A stretch of DNA of 22,460 nucleotides. Origin: Mikrocytos mackini (Eukaryota > Endomyxa > Ascetosporea > Mikrocytida > Mikrocytiidae). A model generated the notes under the pieces. The model saw only the letters and a program-made list of their open reading frames with translations. It was not told the DNA's origin and ran no database searches. The position numbers and the translations under genes are program-made. Of this stretch, positions 11,701-17,911 are shown piece after piece. The stretch covers positions 1 through 22,460 of the forward strand of contig JASNJN010000056.1 in NCBI GenBank assembly GCA_030180075.1, in the 5' to 3' direction. Positions within the stretch are counted from its first letter, which is position 1; every line of letters begins with the position of its first letter.

Positions 11701-12314
11701 TCTCTGTTATTAGGGTTAGTGGCAATGAGTGAATTAGAAATAATTTCTACAAATCTTTTCAATTTAAAATGGGATAACTTTATCCCTAGCTTAACTTCGT
11801 TTAATTTTATAGTATTTATAATCTCGTTCAGAATGGGTTGCAATATTTTGGGGTTTTTGTTGAATTCTTCCAATGGATTGTTGAAGTTGTAGTGTTCTAG
11901 ATGTTTAATAAGATATTCTTCACACACAAGTGACAAATATTGGTCTAATCTTTGTCTTTGTGTCCTAAACAATGTAATGATGATTGTAAAGTGTTGTGGG
12001 GAATTGTGTGGTAAGAAAGTGTTAATTGTGGATAAAAGTGCAATGAATGATTGAATGGGGAGGTTGTTGGCATTGTGGAATATTATTGCGCCAGCTTGTT
12101 CTTTTAATTTTGATAGTGGGCCTGGTACTTTTATGATCTGGTTCGTGTCGAGCTCGATAAAGTATTGGTGGAGGAGAGTAGACACATCAAGATCATCGTG
12201 GCAATCAATAGACACATGAATTCGTTGGGGGTCAGAGTACTGTTGTATGGTGTTGTTGGTTTGTTTGATAGAATATTCATCGTATGTATGTGCGTATTTT
12301 TTCAATTTCTTCAT
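2799..12314 (-). CDS. MDN1: Midasin, AAA ATPase of 60S ribosome maturation
   Basis: Midasin (Rea1) is a dynein-related ATPase that pulls assembly factors (Ytm1/WDR12, Rsa4/NLE1) off pre-60S particles in nucleolus and nucleoplasm. This gene encodes 3171 residues without introns, against about 4900 in yeast. The first AAA module (about 30-130) lacks a P-loop. Four modules have intact Walker A motifs: GDQGIGKT 307-314, GETSAGKT 605-612, GPTSKGKT 905-912 and GLPASGKS 1189-1196, each followed by a Walker B with a D-E pair. A sixth module (about 1440-1600) has lost the P-loop, and its Walker B reads IINNIE (about 1517-1522). Two degenerate and four active modules match the known Rea1 ring. A long helical linker (about 1600-2620) leads to a D/E/N-rich region (about 2625-2900) and a C-terminal MIDAS domain. 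There DDSYS (2988-2992), T3037 and D3081 supply the metal site that grips the UBL domains of Ytm1/Rsa4. The ATG is preceded by an AAATTT-type motif. The shortened N-terminus and linker are typical of microsporidian reduction. Confidence 0.96.
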   Translation of the reverse strand: MKKLKKYAHTYDEYSIKQTNNTIQQYSDPQRIHVSIDCHDDLDVSTLLHQYFIELDTNQIIKVPGPLSKLKEQAGAIIFHNANNLPIQSFIALLSTINTFLPHNSPQHFTIIITLFRTQRQRLDQYLSLVCEEYLIKHLEHYNFNNPLEEFNKNPKILQPILNEIINTIKLNEVKLGIKLSHFKLKRFVEIISNSLIATNPNNRENYLTESDRLNILYMAYMNFIVSTNSINIQESIIKELCDLLRLDSFEVLGEYRNNFNYLIPTSSAAQHPNIFDKNLIVTASNKPLIYILNKLVKCRVNIILSGDQGIGKTAIIEALAKYHNKKLFIYNCNIQSCSEDILKHTNCKTENKENNTKKAKVNERNEYISLLEMKIREGNWILFDEANLAEKSFFDSILSYIRNNKTIFFLSLNPPKPSNTSAVKKDIDESLKQYFVNVQIEDKYTKEEIKEIITVKYLQDDVDIRNKNSIIFDRCIDFYLYLRSFDMLKSSFVNIRTLLRCFEYVKRLLQSFNFENSIHESFCCFFITQINPKLLYRDSDGNYQNKNDFITNFELLFKEFNINKLRNIEVKESSNFIITENIKNKINEVGRVVKTNKYPILLEGETSAGKTSIVQHLSVQQKQPLFKINNHIDSDINDYFGGYSLNSGNVVFSEGNFIKCVKNGDWVLLDELNLAPSDFLESLNRLLDNNRTLTHPDTNEVIKAHQNFLLFSTINPSSNDYLGRNKLSDAFKSRFITIYYESLSDKDITEILTKQYSLPSSFSSYLVAVKNKINLLHLNLHAFGCSNKVGFRELSRISKRTPKTWYELILFTFRIMSSKLETSKDRTTIFSILNNEAKVKLDYKNNIETNDIDDMVIKSFDREQSDKIKAFLERKGFVTTKQTLKLFHLILSSYYNKEAVLLTGPTSKGKTSICLLIAEFINKELLTINCHADTESSDFIGRTKPIKENFVWKDGILTKALKEGHVLLIDEINMADTSVIERINSVFDTPPNLSIYESSKNEKVKIHNECFLIATMNPSGDFGKKELSLPLRNRFREIYFDWKIDQEFIDKLIDIKIENNNTKIIVKQILIESCIEEICLRKTNRFFDLIKTIKIESITKELLHFLFNILTKEGHGNQLNEQMLQLNDNKELLDIIDFKVKLSFLNVSFRVKDNVILDRYNFTSETVSFNLFKFILALNCSKSILIEGLPASGKSSLVENFCKLTDVILKRVNLSENTEFVDLVGKEVPCTVGRKVVFKWINGCLLEAMQKGHWLLLDEINLAQQNVLEGLNSVLDHRRSIYISDLNKEFKCHKDFKIIATQNPHSVKGRKGLPKSFINRFVHIYFKDLTQTDIKEILVKKLDLHDDRSVIDILQKTTNKPGYCYSIRDYYTYFRHGQYNKILEEKQNIILNKENILGFLISHRFPILTMLNKYKQFPLHYDIMYNLIILQYFTSIREPLLIKTNSTILFNTLLKYILGKTTDYDIVEGNSEIDLYDFLGKYDTNEDDRKEENSAPRFVFKEGVALKAIKNGRKVIINNIEYVENDVLDKFNGVLENTEPERTFEHLNEEYKVHKDFNIFFITEVNEPETALSSALRSRCNECNIYFKEKYIEKYVDFYLKQKYTEYKHLASFYNSINTKDTFKDKLNIVLQNNLRYQLDEYGSTYNGAVDSEITAFYCCSPNSSDSKTINSIKKNNPNNIILESIKKNNLIDMETKTSESSVFKIVYQEIEFRLAGGYQIFREYDLNMNSYDQYIDITYKHNPLILTKDSRAEITNYIKQNNILRLIKKLSDTKTKKEIVNQENIIEKLNGLELYIKRRFNSDKNEYSSTFDIFMELIGLLYSIQAFSKENQTDNINSSIFMKKSFYRITTNLLKAFTFTLIKKVNAKEAPKTLFTKLLHEHLKLNFNLTIGIKDNMDFKKILIEFIDCTINILQGEQIKAKIRSTVNELQNILIKLNLEINIRKGLQYNQYPNCIIYDEKIKNTIKTAIRYYTIQKQNFIDLHHLLSNGSVLKTILDLKEKLMELTENKKEELKKSEFITTKINNRIKQLRNIKNIEDEEIKTDFAFYKDRYNLTKKSVILHSRYIQNNCIDAQQLNFLFNTAVDKKLLIEEFKITEFSGIQNQNLKVLYNSITDKYITTNICNKLLYIKTPLVSYLNHKKNKKSQVDNGRKNQLFTMDEILNMLARLNKITQKEVRMLNKLLKALSLAIFNSFDRLQYFNRNFYYKNNQTITAVNFVTLAGKASNFFFFKYLESNKQTEFNKFKKEVTNLVNTNSFKYKYFLNIKEKEEIAKKIKNTFGLIMNSVQSKFDIFIAKLNTYNKDTFNESIKNMVELFNSTFVGNTFADMENELKGKHFGFVIKQLSDRLVNNINYEKKTMVKSKLNKVDNIENILNFISTLNSGDYNNEIQDIKQEYGIYKEIKVLGHHFSMFKDLIQDKLRHKKLQNYKTKILDLLKQIQTEITNTEINFTDYISLDFKDGTTKNFILKEGKTIDSLLKDIKNFYWLYNELLTNYVLFSHGDNETINTLGNELIIKNRGNFKACYNSLLTYIQTPNILFVLIYYVINNMHDILEVLKIEDKDYIIQRLYKTTFKLYNKINNSFEAIRTKYTVEQDSLKLIKDKFLMYNRIVMFVYDEIERLTDEDQTNNNEEDNTGKIGETNEGVGLGEGKGDHFNEDEQIAPDQYNDDLNNGNGNEDDINNEVNEEQQEEVEGQEQDYIEGEIVDESNNKDEDDKDNKENGNENTSEFEEIDDDVVNMENLDIEEKYDELMSNSDDEIENDGSTIEDNDGSFDISITESSSGLSQEELLDRDENTESGEEDIHYNVEKENKPENEIEPEMYEVPSSENNNNNVTTKNNEKPFNNNEEPMEEIDTVDSVNGSENKEDDALQHTTNEGEWQEDRIKDEDGAVDVIKKENDNLEIVVPNYHSIKSNIRPLIHNAFNLFEIALETIHKRKYKGFFKTGKKISLKRIIDYFSSNYTRRTFWLKKVRIPKCNFNINLVIDDSYSLVVNKAHTKVMESFVLLNECFKTLQKNKECDNNSFKFECFKFGETFEHLRSIESLSFNQKTTDWVVGVKELLKGELDSDSKQINIFVTDGRINQSKLDIRFMLENNTEVVNGKRAFFVVLMDSKENTIREVKSVSVTERIVEVKYYLEDFPFEKYVVVEECEELPMKLAQIIMGWLESN

Positions 12315-12453
12315 TTTGAAAAATTAAAATTTAAATGCTTTTAAGAATATCTTAATTTTCCAAGATTTTTATTTTTTATTGCCTCCATTCCATCCAATAC
12401 ACAGAAATATGGTGGTTTATAACAATGTTTTAGGCGGCAGAGGGTTGTTTTTA
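12315..12453 (-). promoter_or_regulatory. Short midasin promoter region with AAATTT-type motif
   Basis: Only 139 bp separate the midasin ATG from the MULE terminal repeat. On the minus strand ATTTAAATTTT (12326-12336) ends 11 bp before the ATG, fitting the start-proximal A/T signal known in microsporidia. Further upstream are TATAAACCACC and AACCCTCT, loosely like the C-rich upstream signals described in that group. Any promoter element farther upstream would now be displaced by the transposon. Confidence 0.45.
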
Positions 12454-12706
12454 TCGAATATAGTCACATGTATAATAAATTTGGGCTTATGTATTTAACG
12501 ACGCCATTTTTGCTTGGATATGGCACTATATGCATATTAGGCTGTCATTTACCTTTGCCGCGTTTGGCTTAGTTTTATCTAAGTTGTGGATAATTATAGT
12601 AAAAAATTTCAAAAACAAAATTACACATCAGCTACAACCAGACGCACCTATTCCTATGACCACATCCAAACAACACGAAGATATTACAACACACAAAGAC
12701 TCCGTA
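12454..12706 (+). repeat. Left terminal inverted repeat of the MULE (253 bp)
   Basis: Its sequence matches the reverse complement of 15757-16036 throughout, apart from one visible substitution near the inner edge (CTCCGTA versus CCCCGTA) and a 27-bp segment present twice on the right. The repeat includes the start codon and first 59 codons of the 12530-13003 ORF. Confidence 0.93.
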
Positions 12707-13003
12707 GATCATTTCTACGATAACGAAGATATAAAGGAGAAAGACTCATTTAACTCATATCCCCAAAATCCAGCGCACTCTCACTATGATAACATAAATA
12801 CTCGGCAAATTACTCCTGACAGACCATTGATTTCCCATATACCTAACAACACACTATCTAACATGGCCCGCTTCGTACCTAGAACTGGGCGCCATCGTAA
12901 CTACTTCTGCCTATATGTTGGGACGTCCTTATTAACACTAAAACAAATTAAGTGCCCATTAACACATACGTGTAGTGATGGATTCATTGTCGAAAATTCT
13001 TAA
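12530..13003 (+). CDS. Putative membrane-anchored or secreted accessory protein of the MULE
   Basis: The 157-residue ORF starts inside the left TIR. Residues 4-24 form a hydrophobic stretch (LSFTFAAFGLVLSKLWIIIV) that could be a signal anchor or uncleaved signal peptide. A hydrophilic middle rich in D, H, N, T and S follows. The tail is Cys-containing: YFC (about 124-126) and later CPLTHTCSDGFIV. The C-x(n)-C-P-x(2)-T-x-T-C spacing faintly recalls CBM19-type chitin-binding modules, but the final cysteine is missing and I would not assign it. It does not look like a transposase. It overlaps the next ORF by 29 bp in another frame. Possible readings are an accessory gene of the element, a host gene fragment captured by a MULE, or a chance ORF. 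The signal-anchor-like start and full-length openness favour one of the first two. Confidence 0.45.
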   Translation: MHIRLSFTFAAFGLVLSKLWIIIVKNFKNKITHQLQPDAPIPMTTSKQHEDITTHKDSVDHFYDNEDIKEKDSFNSYPQNPAHSHYDNINTRQITPDRPLISHIPNNTLSNMARFVPRTGRHRNYFCLYVGTSLLTLKQIKCPLTHTCSDGFIVENS

Positions 13004-15273
13004 AGCTACAATAAAATCTATTACTAAACTAGAAACACCAAAGAAAAAGTACATTTTACACGATACTACAAACATACAGATTGCTTCAAAATCCGATATA
13101 AAAACAACATATTTTTGGACAGATACAAGCTTGTCAAGATACCTTCAAGAAACCCTTAAAACTGAAACACAAAGTTATATACTAATATACAAATAGAGTC
13201 CATAATAAAACAACATTGTTTTACAAATGCAAATCGCATAACATCTATCCCCACTATTGTGCGTCTTTCATTACTGTTACAAAGATAACAGAACGGCGTA
13301 GTAAAGTTCTATCATATCTTAAACATAACCATGATTTCGATATTACTAACCTTTCTTTCTCAACGGTAACAAAAAACAGAATTAAAGAGGATCTGAGGCA
13401 TAAAATCCCGGCAAGAGATATATACAATAAATTTCTCCCAATAACTCCCGAGAAAATGACAAAAAGCAACTATATAAGTATGAATTATATAAATGTTTTA
13501 AAAAATCAAATGGACAACGAAGACGGGGAATCATCAACTTTCGAAAGTTTCCTCTGTTTTATTGAAAATTTAAAAAATGAAGAAAAAATTATTCCTCTTA
13601 CAGATCCAAAAGACATAGTGCAAAATTCTTCGGAATTGGGGAAACGAGTATTTTGCTTTGGCTTCACTTCAAAAAGAATGATAGAAAACTTTAATAGATA
13701 CTCACAGAAAGAAATTTTCATGGACACAACTCACAGCACAAATCGTTTCAAATTCTACTTAATTGCAGCACTGGTAGTAGATGTATGTCAATATGGGTGC
13801 CCGTTCCTTTACATAATATGCAATTGTGAGAAAAAATTCGTCGTGCTTCCAGTAATTCGCAAATTTAAAACGTATATAAGATGCTATAATCCGCCACTTT
13901 ATTTTATGTCGGATTTAGCTTCCAACTTATGGAACGCATGGAGTGGGATTTTTAAAGGCCACACCAAACAAATATGGTGTTATTTTCATTTCGAAAAGGC
14001 CATTAACAAGAAATTATCTGCCATGGTTCACGACAAAGGTAAAAGATTGAAAATAGAGAATATGATTAACTTCTTTCAACATATCGGCGATAAAACAAAA
14101 TTCGAGAGTTACTATGAAAAGTTTATAACGTTTATAAAAGAAGAAGCATTTAATTTCTATTTATATTTTATAAAGAACTACGATAAGAAGAAAGATAAAT
14201 GGGCTTTATATTTACGAGAATATTGTCAGGCCAATACAAACAATTATTCGGAATCGTTTTTCTGGAAGTTAAAACGAGTATACTTAAAGAAAAATATTCG
14301 TTTGAATTTGGTTCAGTTAGTGACCAGATGTTTGGATTGTTCCTTTGGAATTGATGTGGAAACTGTGAAAGCCCGTGACACCAACAAGCTTAATAGCTAC
14401 AGAGCCAAGAGATCAAGAAAGAATCACACATTGATGAAGCAAAATTCTGACATCAAATTCAAAACTAATGATATGAAAATCTTCCAGTACAAATCTATAA
14501 TGGTCACTATCAATCGAAATATATGTGAATACGGTTGCCTATCTATGTGTCTTGAATGTCGTATTTGTCAGCATATGGCGGAATGTACGTGCTTTGACAA
14601 TTTCTTTAAAAAAGAAATTTGTATTCACATTCACAATGTATTCACAGAATTTCCACAACTAAATAGAAGCAAGTTTAACATGAAGAATGAATGTGAAGTT
14701 ATAGATGACGCTGATTTGACAGATTTGGGAATAAGGAAGTTAAAATCTGAAATAATTACTGAGGGTAAGGAAGAAAATGGCATATTAGAGATAGGAGAGA
14801 AACGAGATTATATATTAGACAAGCTCATGAGAATACATTTTATTGTCAGCAGGATTGAAAGTAGAGAGGATGTCGATAAGTTGAAAAACAATGTAGAAAA
14901 GTTTGAGAAAGGGGTACTCGCTGTTGTTGGAGAAAAATTGTTGAATGACCATGAAATTAAACATAGACGAAGGACCGCTATCCCACAACGTTTGGTAAAT
15001 GCAAAAGTTCTGCAAATGGACATTAACAACGAAAAAATTGATTTTAGATCACTAATGAGTAACACTAGAGGGAGAAAACCTACTACGAAGAATAAAGAAT
15101 ACTGCGCTATTTGTTTTAATTATAATGATCATGCTACTAGCAGTGACATCGTTTGGTATTGTTGTGAATATTGCAACAAATGGTTCCATGAAGCTTGCAT
15201 TGAAAGTAAACACGAGATTTCTAACTTTAACACTTTTAACTGCTGTGGGTCATGTTCTTCTATATCTAAATAA
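12975..15273 (+). pseudogene. Frameshifted MULE transposase with FLYWCH-like, DDE, SWIM and PHD parts
   Basis: The N-terminal piece (ATG at 12975, stop at 13194-13196) and the main piece (open from 13186 to 15273) lie in different frames that overlap by about 10 bp, so one indel near 13183-13194 breaks the gene just before its zinc finger. Numbering the main piece from the TTG at 13216, C5, C15, H37 and H39 form a FLYWCH/WRKY-like finger. The transposase core has D170 (FMDTTHS), D233 (FMSDLAS) and E346 (NNYSES), the expected DDE triad. C457, C459, C469 and H471 fit a SWIM zinc finger (CxC..CxH), which often follows the MULE core. C630, C633, C650, C653, H658, C661, C677 and C680 fit a C-terminal PHD finger. 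All catalytic residues remain, so the frameshift is the only visible lesion and may be recent or a sequencing error. The first ATG of the main piece lies well downstream (13459-13461), so that piece alone would lack the finger. Confidence 0.85.
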
Positions 15274-15756
15274 TGGATAATACGGTATTGTTATGATTAA
15301 TTGAATTGGTATAATTTTTTTTAATGATTTTAAAAATATATTTAATTGAAAATTATTATATAAACAAGTTAACACATTGGTTTGAAGTATCGTTATTAAT
15401 AGCCTATTGTTTTGTTGAATTATAACTTATTGTAAATGACTTTGAAATATTCTTTTATAAATCCCCGATTAAATGTTTCATCCCCGAAATGTACATATTT
15501 ATATTGGCTGTTCCCTGGAACGTTTAAAATTATAATCTTTTGTACGTAAATACACGGAATTTCTATTGGAAACCTTGTTTATTATGGCTTGGGCATATAT
15601 ACCCGATTTTGAGATTGAGATTTATTGAGTGTGGGGATATCATACATCTATCATAATTCATATAGAATTATACACTAAGCGTAGAAACGAATACTACATA
15701 TTGAAGGAGTATGAAAGCGATTAACATCGTGAGGGTCTTGATTATGAAAATTCGAT
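15274..15756. other. Non-coding interior of the MULE, downstream of the transposase
   Basis: This AT-rich 480 bp between the transposase stop and the right TIR holds no ORF of note and no further repeat that I can see. It presumably carries the 3' UTR and the subterminal region of the element. Confidence 0.5.
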
Positions 15757-15960
15757 TACGGGGTCTTTGTGAATTGTAATATCTTCATGTTGTTTGTGTG
15801 TTGTAATATCTTCGTGTTGTTTGGATGTGGTCATAGGAATAGGTGCGTCTGGTTGTAGCTGATGTGTAATTTTGTTTTTGAAATTTTTTACTATAATTAT
15901 CCACAACTTAGATAAAACTAAGCCAAACGCGGCAAAGGTAAATGACAGCCTAATATGCAT
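15742..15960 (-). pseudogene. TIR-borne 5' copy of the putative membrane ORF
   Basis: The right TIR carries an inverted copy of the first 59 codons of the 12530-13003 ORF, including its ATG and hydrophobic segment. The frame continues through the 27-bp tandem repeat (adding nine residues, KQHEDITIH) and stops a few codons after leaving the TIR, giving 72 codons. It lacks the Cys-containing tail. It is most simply a by-product of the TIR spanning the 5' part of that gene, but it could still be expressed as a short anchor peptide. Confidence 0.5.
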
Positions 15961-16036
15961 ATAGTGCCATATCCAAGCAAAAATGGCGTCGTTAAATACA
16001 TAAGCCCAAATTTATTATACATGTGACTATATTCGA
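15757..16036 (-). repeat. Right terminal inverted repeat of the MULE (280 bp)
   Basis: It is the reverse complement of 12454-12706. The 27-bp length difference between the two TIRs is fully explained by the tandem duplication at 15769-15822. The outer boundary is set by loss of similarity after TTCGA at 16036. Confidence 0.93.
15769..15822 (-). repeat. 27-bp tandem duplication inside the right TIR
   Basis: Units at 15769-15795 and 15796-15822 differ at three positions. The left TIR has one unit. The unit length is a multiple of three and reads as KQHEDITTH / KQHEDITIH in the TIR-borne frame. It is a useful marker for separating copies of this element family. Confidence 0.85.
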
Positions 16037-16048
16037 GACTGGAAAAAG

Positions 16049-16108
16049 TTTGGGCCAGCCCAATTTTGGGCTGGACCATGGGCTGGCCCAAATGTTGGTC
16101 CGGACCAA
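16049..16108. repeat. GC-rich palindrome cluster
   Basis: TTTGGGCCAGCCCA (16049-16062) and TGGGCTGGCCCAAA (16079-16092) form a perfect 14-bp inverted repeat with a 16-nt loop that holds a further GGGCTGG copy. It is followed by a perfect 14-bp palindrome TTGGTCCGGACCAA (16095-16108). The block begins 12 bp beyond the end of the first MULE and stands out in AT-rich DNA. Repeated GGGCTGG/GGTCCGG blocks recall subterminal regions of some hAT-type transposons, but no matching partner is found downstream of the second transposase. Function unknown. Confidence 0.6.
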
Positions 16109-16357
16109 ATTTATTTTACAAAACAATGAAAAACATTTCAAAAACTACAAATAAGTGAATAGAGTTAAAATAAAATATTCAAAACAACCAATCAACAAGA
16201 ATAGTTTTAGTATTTAATACAAATAAATTTCTTTAATTAAAATTTAAATCAAAACCTCGGAAAACTTGGTATATAATTAAAAGCAAAGTAATATTTAAAT
16301 TATATTTCATATACGTATAAACCTCGTGAGTTACAAATAGTTATTTTTTAAAAAAAT
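16109..16357. other. AT-rich leader between palindromes and second transposase
   Basis: About 250 bp of A/T-rich DNA with no ORF, no repeat partner elsewhere in the window and no GC-rich motif. It presumably holds the upstream region of the second transposase. Confidence 0.4.
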
Positions 16358-16372
16358 AAAAATTTAAATTTT
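16358..16372 (+). promoter_or_regulatory. AAATTT-type signal directly before the second transposase start
   Basis: AAAAATTTAAATTTT is immediately followed by the ATG at 16373. The same core (ATTTAAATTTT) occurs just upstream of midasin on the other strand, so this transposase uses the host-style start-proximal signal. That supports both the start choice and expression in this organism. Confidence 0.5.
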
Positions 16373-17911
16373 ATGACAGATTCTCCTGACGTTCCAACAA
16401 CTATAGAAATAGACGGGAAGTATTACAAATACAAAACCCAATTAGTCATGGGGAAAGTCAGTTATCGTTGCGTGCACCGTGGAAATTGTGCAGTCATACT
16501 ACATTTTAAGGTTAATGATTTACAAACATTGAACAATGATGAAATTCGTCCTTGTAAAACAACAAACCGACACACATGTAATGCCGATAGCCATAGTGTC
16601 CGTTCTACTAACAGTATAGGCGGCATGATTTTAAGTGCAAATGAAAAAAGAGCAGTTGCACTTATCGAAATGAATATAAACAAACCTTTGTCATTCAACA
16701 TTGAAAACTTTAGAAACAACAATTTAAACTTTACGACAAATCAGGCTAAATACTTACTTCATAAAACACGGTCTGAAAAACTCGAAGGAGATTTGGAATT
16801 TCTATCGCATCCGTTTAATTTGAAAGTTAATCTCGCAAACATCAATACTCAAGAGAATTCTACATCTTTAAGACCGTTATGCTTATCATACACACAGTTA
16901 TACAATCAGAAGAAAGACGTCAAAGAAGTTTTCTTGATATTCGTTACAAACTTTCAGTTAAAAATCTTGGCTCAAAGTACTCAGATTTTTATCGATGGCA
17001 CATTCAAAAGTTGCCCCGGGAATTTCTATCAATTAATCACTATTCATGCACGGGATTCCCTAACTTCTGCGATAATTCCCGTAGTATTTGTCCTAGCAAC
17101 TCACAAAACACTGAATATATATACGGCGATATTTACTTTGATTTCAAATCATATCAAGTCTTTAGATCTGGAAATCAATTGGAAAGTTGTACACTCGGAC
17201 TTTGAAAGAAGCCTGTATAAGTCCATTGTCTTTGTATTCGGGAAACTAGATTTCAAAGGTTGCTTTTTTCACTATTTGAAAGCTATATGGCGAAAGGCCA
17301 GGAAGTTTAGTTTGTTGTCGGGGTCTTGTAAACAAAATACATATAGTCTTTTATTTCTATTGAAGTATTTACCGTTTCTTCATAACGAAGAGCGGGCAAG
17401 GTTGTTTGTCAAATTAAAATTAAATTTTATAAATTTCATCCGAATTTCCGACTATCCAACAACAACACAGCAGAATTATGTGAAGTACATAAATTACTAT
17501 AAGCAACACTGGATTTCATACGAGAATAGATGGGATTATGGGGAAAGATTTAACTTTGAGCCCCATCTTACAAATAATCCCTGCGAAATTTTCCACAAGA
17601 ACTTGAATGAACAAGTGGGAATACGAAAGCCCAAAATAAGTTACTTGGCGCTTATACTTAAACGGATCACAACAAACCATTTCGACAAGTACATAGACAG
17701 GATTACTTCACCAAAGAAAAGACCACAACAAACAGGGAGTTTTCAAGAAAAATTAACAATGGCTGAACGAATCAACAGCTATTTCATGGATGGTAATCAG
17801 TTTCAATATGTGATGGAAGAGCCTTGGTTCAATAATGAAACGAGAAATGAGCTTAAAGAGTACATTGATGATGACGAGGAAGAAAATGAAGATCCGATAC
17901 AGGATGAATAG
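16373..17911 (+). CDS. FLYWCH-type MULE transposase, apparently intact
   Basis: The 512-residue protein begins with a FLYWCH-like zinc finger (about 12-70). GKYYKYK is followed by C33, C39, H67 and C69, with Cys in place of the usual last His. The MULE core follows with D208 (FIDGTFK), D276 (HSDFERS) and E405 (NNPCEIFHKN), a complete DDE triad, and FFHYLKAIWRK after the second Asp as usual for the family. The C-terminus is acidic (DDDEEENEDPIQDE). The frame has no lesions. It differs from the first MULE in size, in lacking SWIM and PHD fingers and in sequence, so it is a separate family. I find no terminal inverted repeats around it, so it is either an immobilised copy, a copy whose ends have decayed, or a domesticated gene. 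FLYWCH/MULE ORFs are common in transposon-rich microsporidia. Confidence 0.85.
   Translation: MTDSPDVPTTIEIDGKYYKYKTQLVMGKVSYRCVHRGNCAVILHFKVNDLQTLNNDEIRPCKTTNRHTCNADSHSVRSTNSIGGMILSANEKRAVALIEMNINKPLSFNIENFRNNNLNFTTNQAKYLLHKTRSEKLEGDLEFLSHPFNLKVNLANINTQENSTSLRPLCLSYTQLYNQKKDVKEVFLIFVTNFQLKILAQSTQIFIDGTFKSCPGNFYQLITIHARDSLTSAIIPVVFVLATHKTLNIYTAIFTLISNHIKSLDLEINWKVVHSDFERSLYKSIVFVFGKLDFKGCFFHYLKAIWRKARKFSLLSGSCKQNTYSLLFLLKYLPFLHNEERARLFVKLKLNFINFIRISDYPTTTQQNYVKYINYYKQHWISYENRWDYGERFNFEPHLTNNPCEIFHKNLNEQVGIRKPKISYLALILKRITTNHFDKYIDRITSPKKRPQQTGSFQEKLTMAERINSYFMDGNQFQYVMEEPWFNNETRNELKEYIDDDEEENEDPIQDE

Larger units (their letters stand above)
12454..16036. mobile_element. Mutator-like (MULE) DNA transposon with long terminal inverted repeats
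   Basis: Two long inverted repeats (12454-12706 and 15757-16036) bracket a frameshifted MULE-type transposase and a second ORF, giving a 3583-bp element. The termini read TCGAATATAGTCACATG on both sides. Length, long TIRs and transposase type all fit the Mutator superfamily. A 9-11 bp target duplication is expected, but the flanks (TTGTTTTTA on the left, GACTGGAAA on the right) do not match. Either the duplication was lost, a flank was rearranged, or the element came by another route. Near identity of the TIRs suggests recent insertion or gene conversion. The element is probably not autonomous now, because the transposase frame is broken. Confidence 0.85.

Noticed and set aside
13216-13218. 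TTG at 13216 as the true start of the first transposase
   Set aside because: The frame is open upstream to 13186, the codon is not ATG, and the zinc finger begins there, so a frameshift from the upstream ORF explains the data better than a TTG start in a eukaryote.
12441-16046. A 9-11 bp target-site duplication for the first MULE
   Set aside because: Left flank TTGTTTTTA and right flank GACTGGAAA do not match in any register that I tried.
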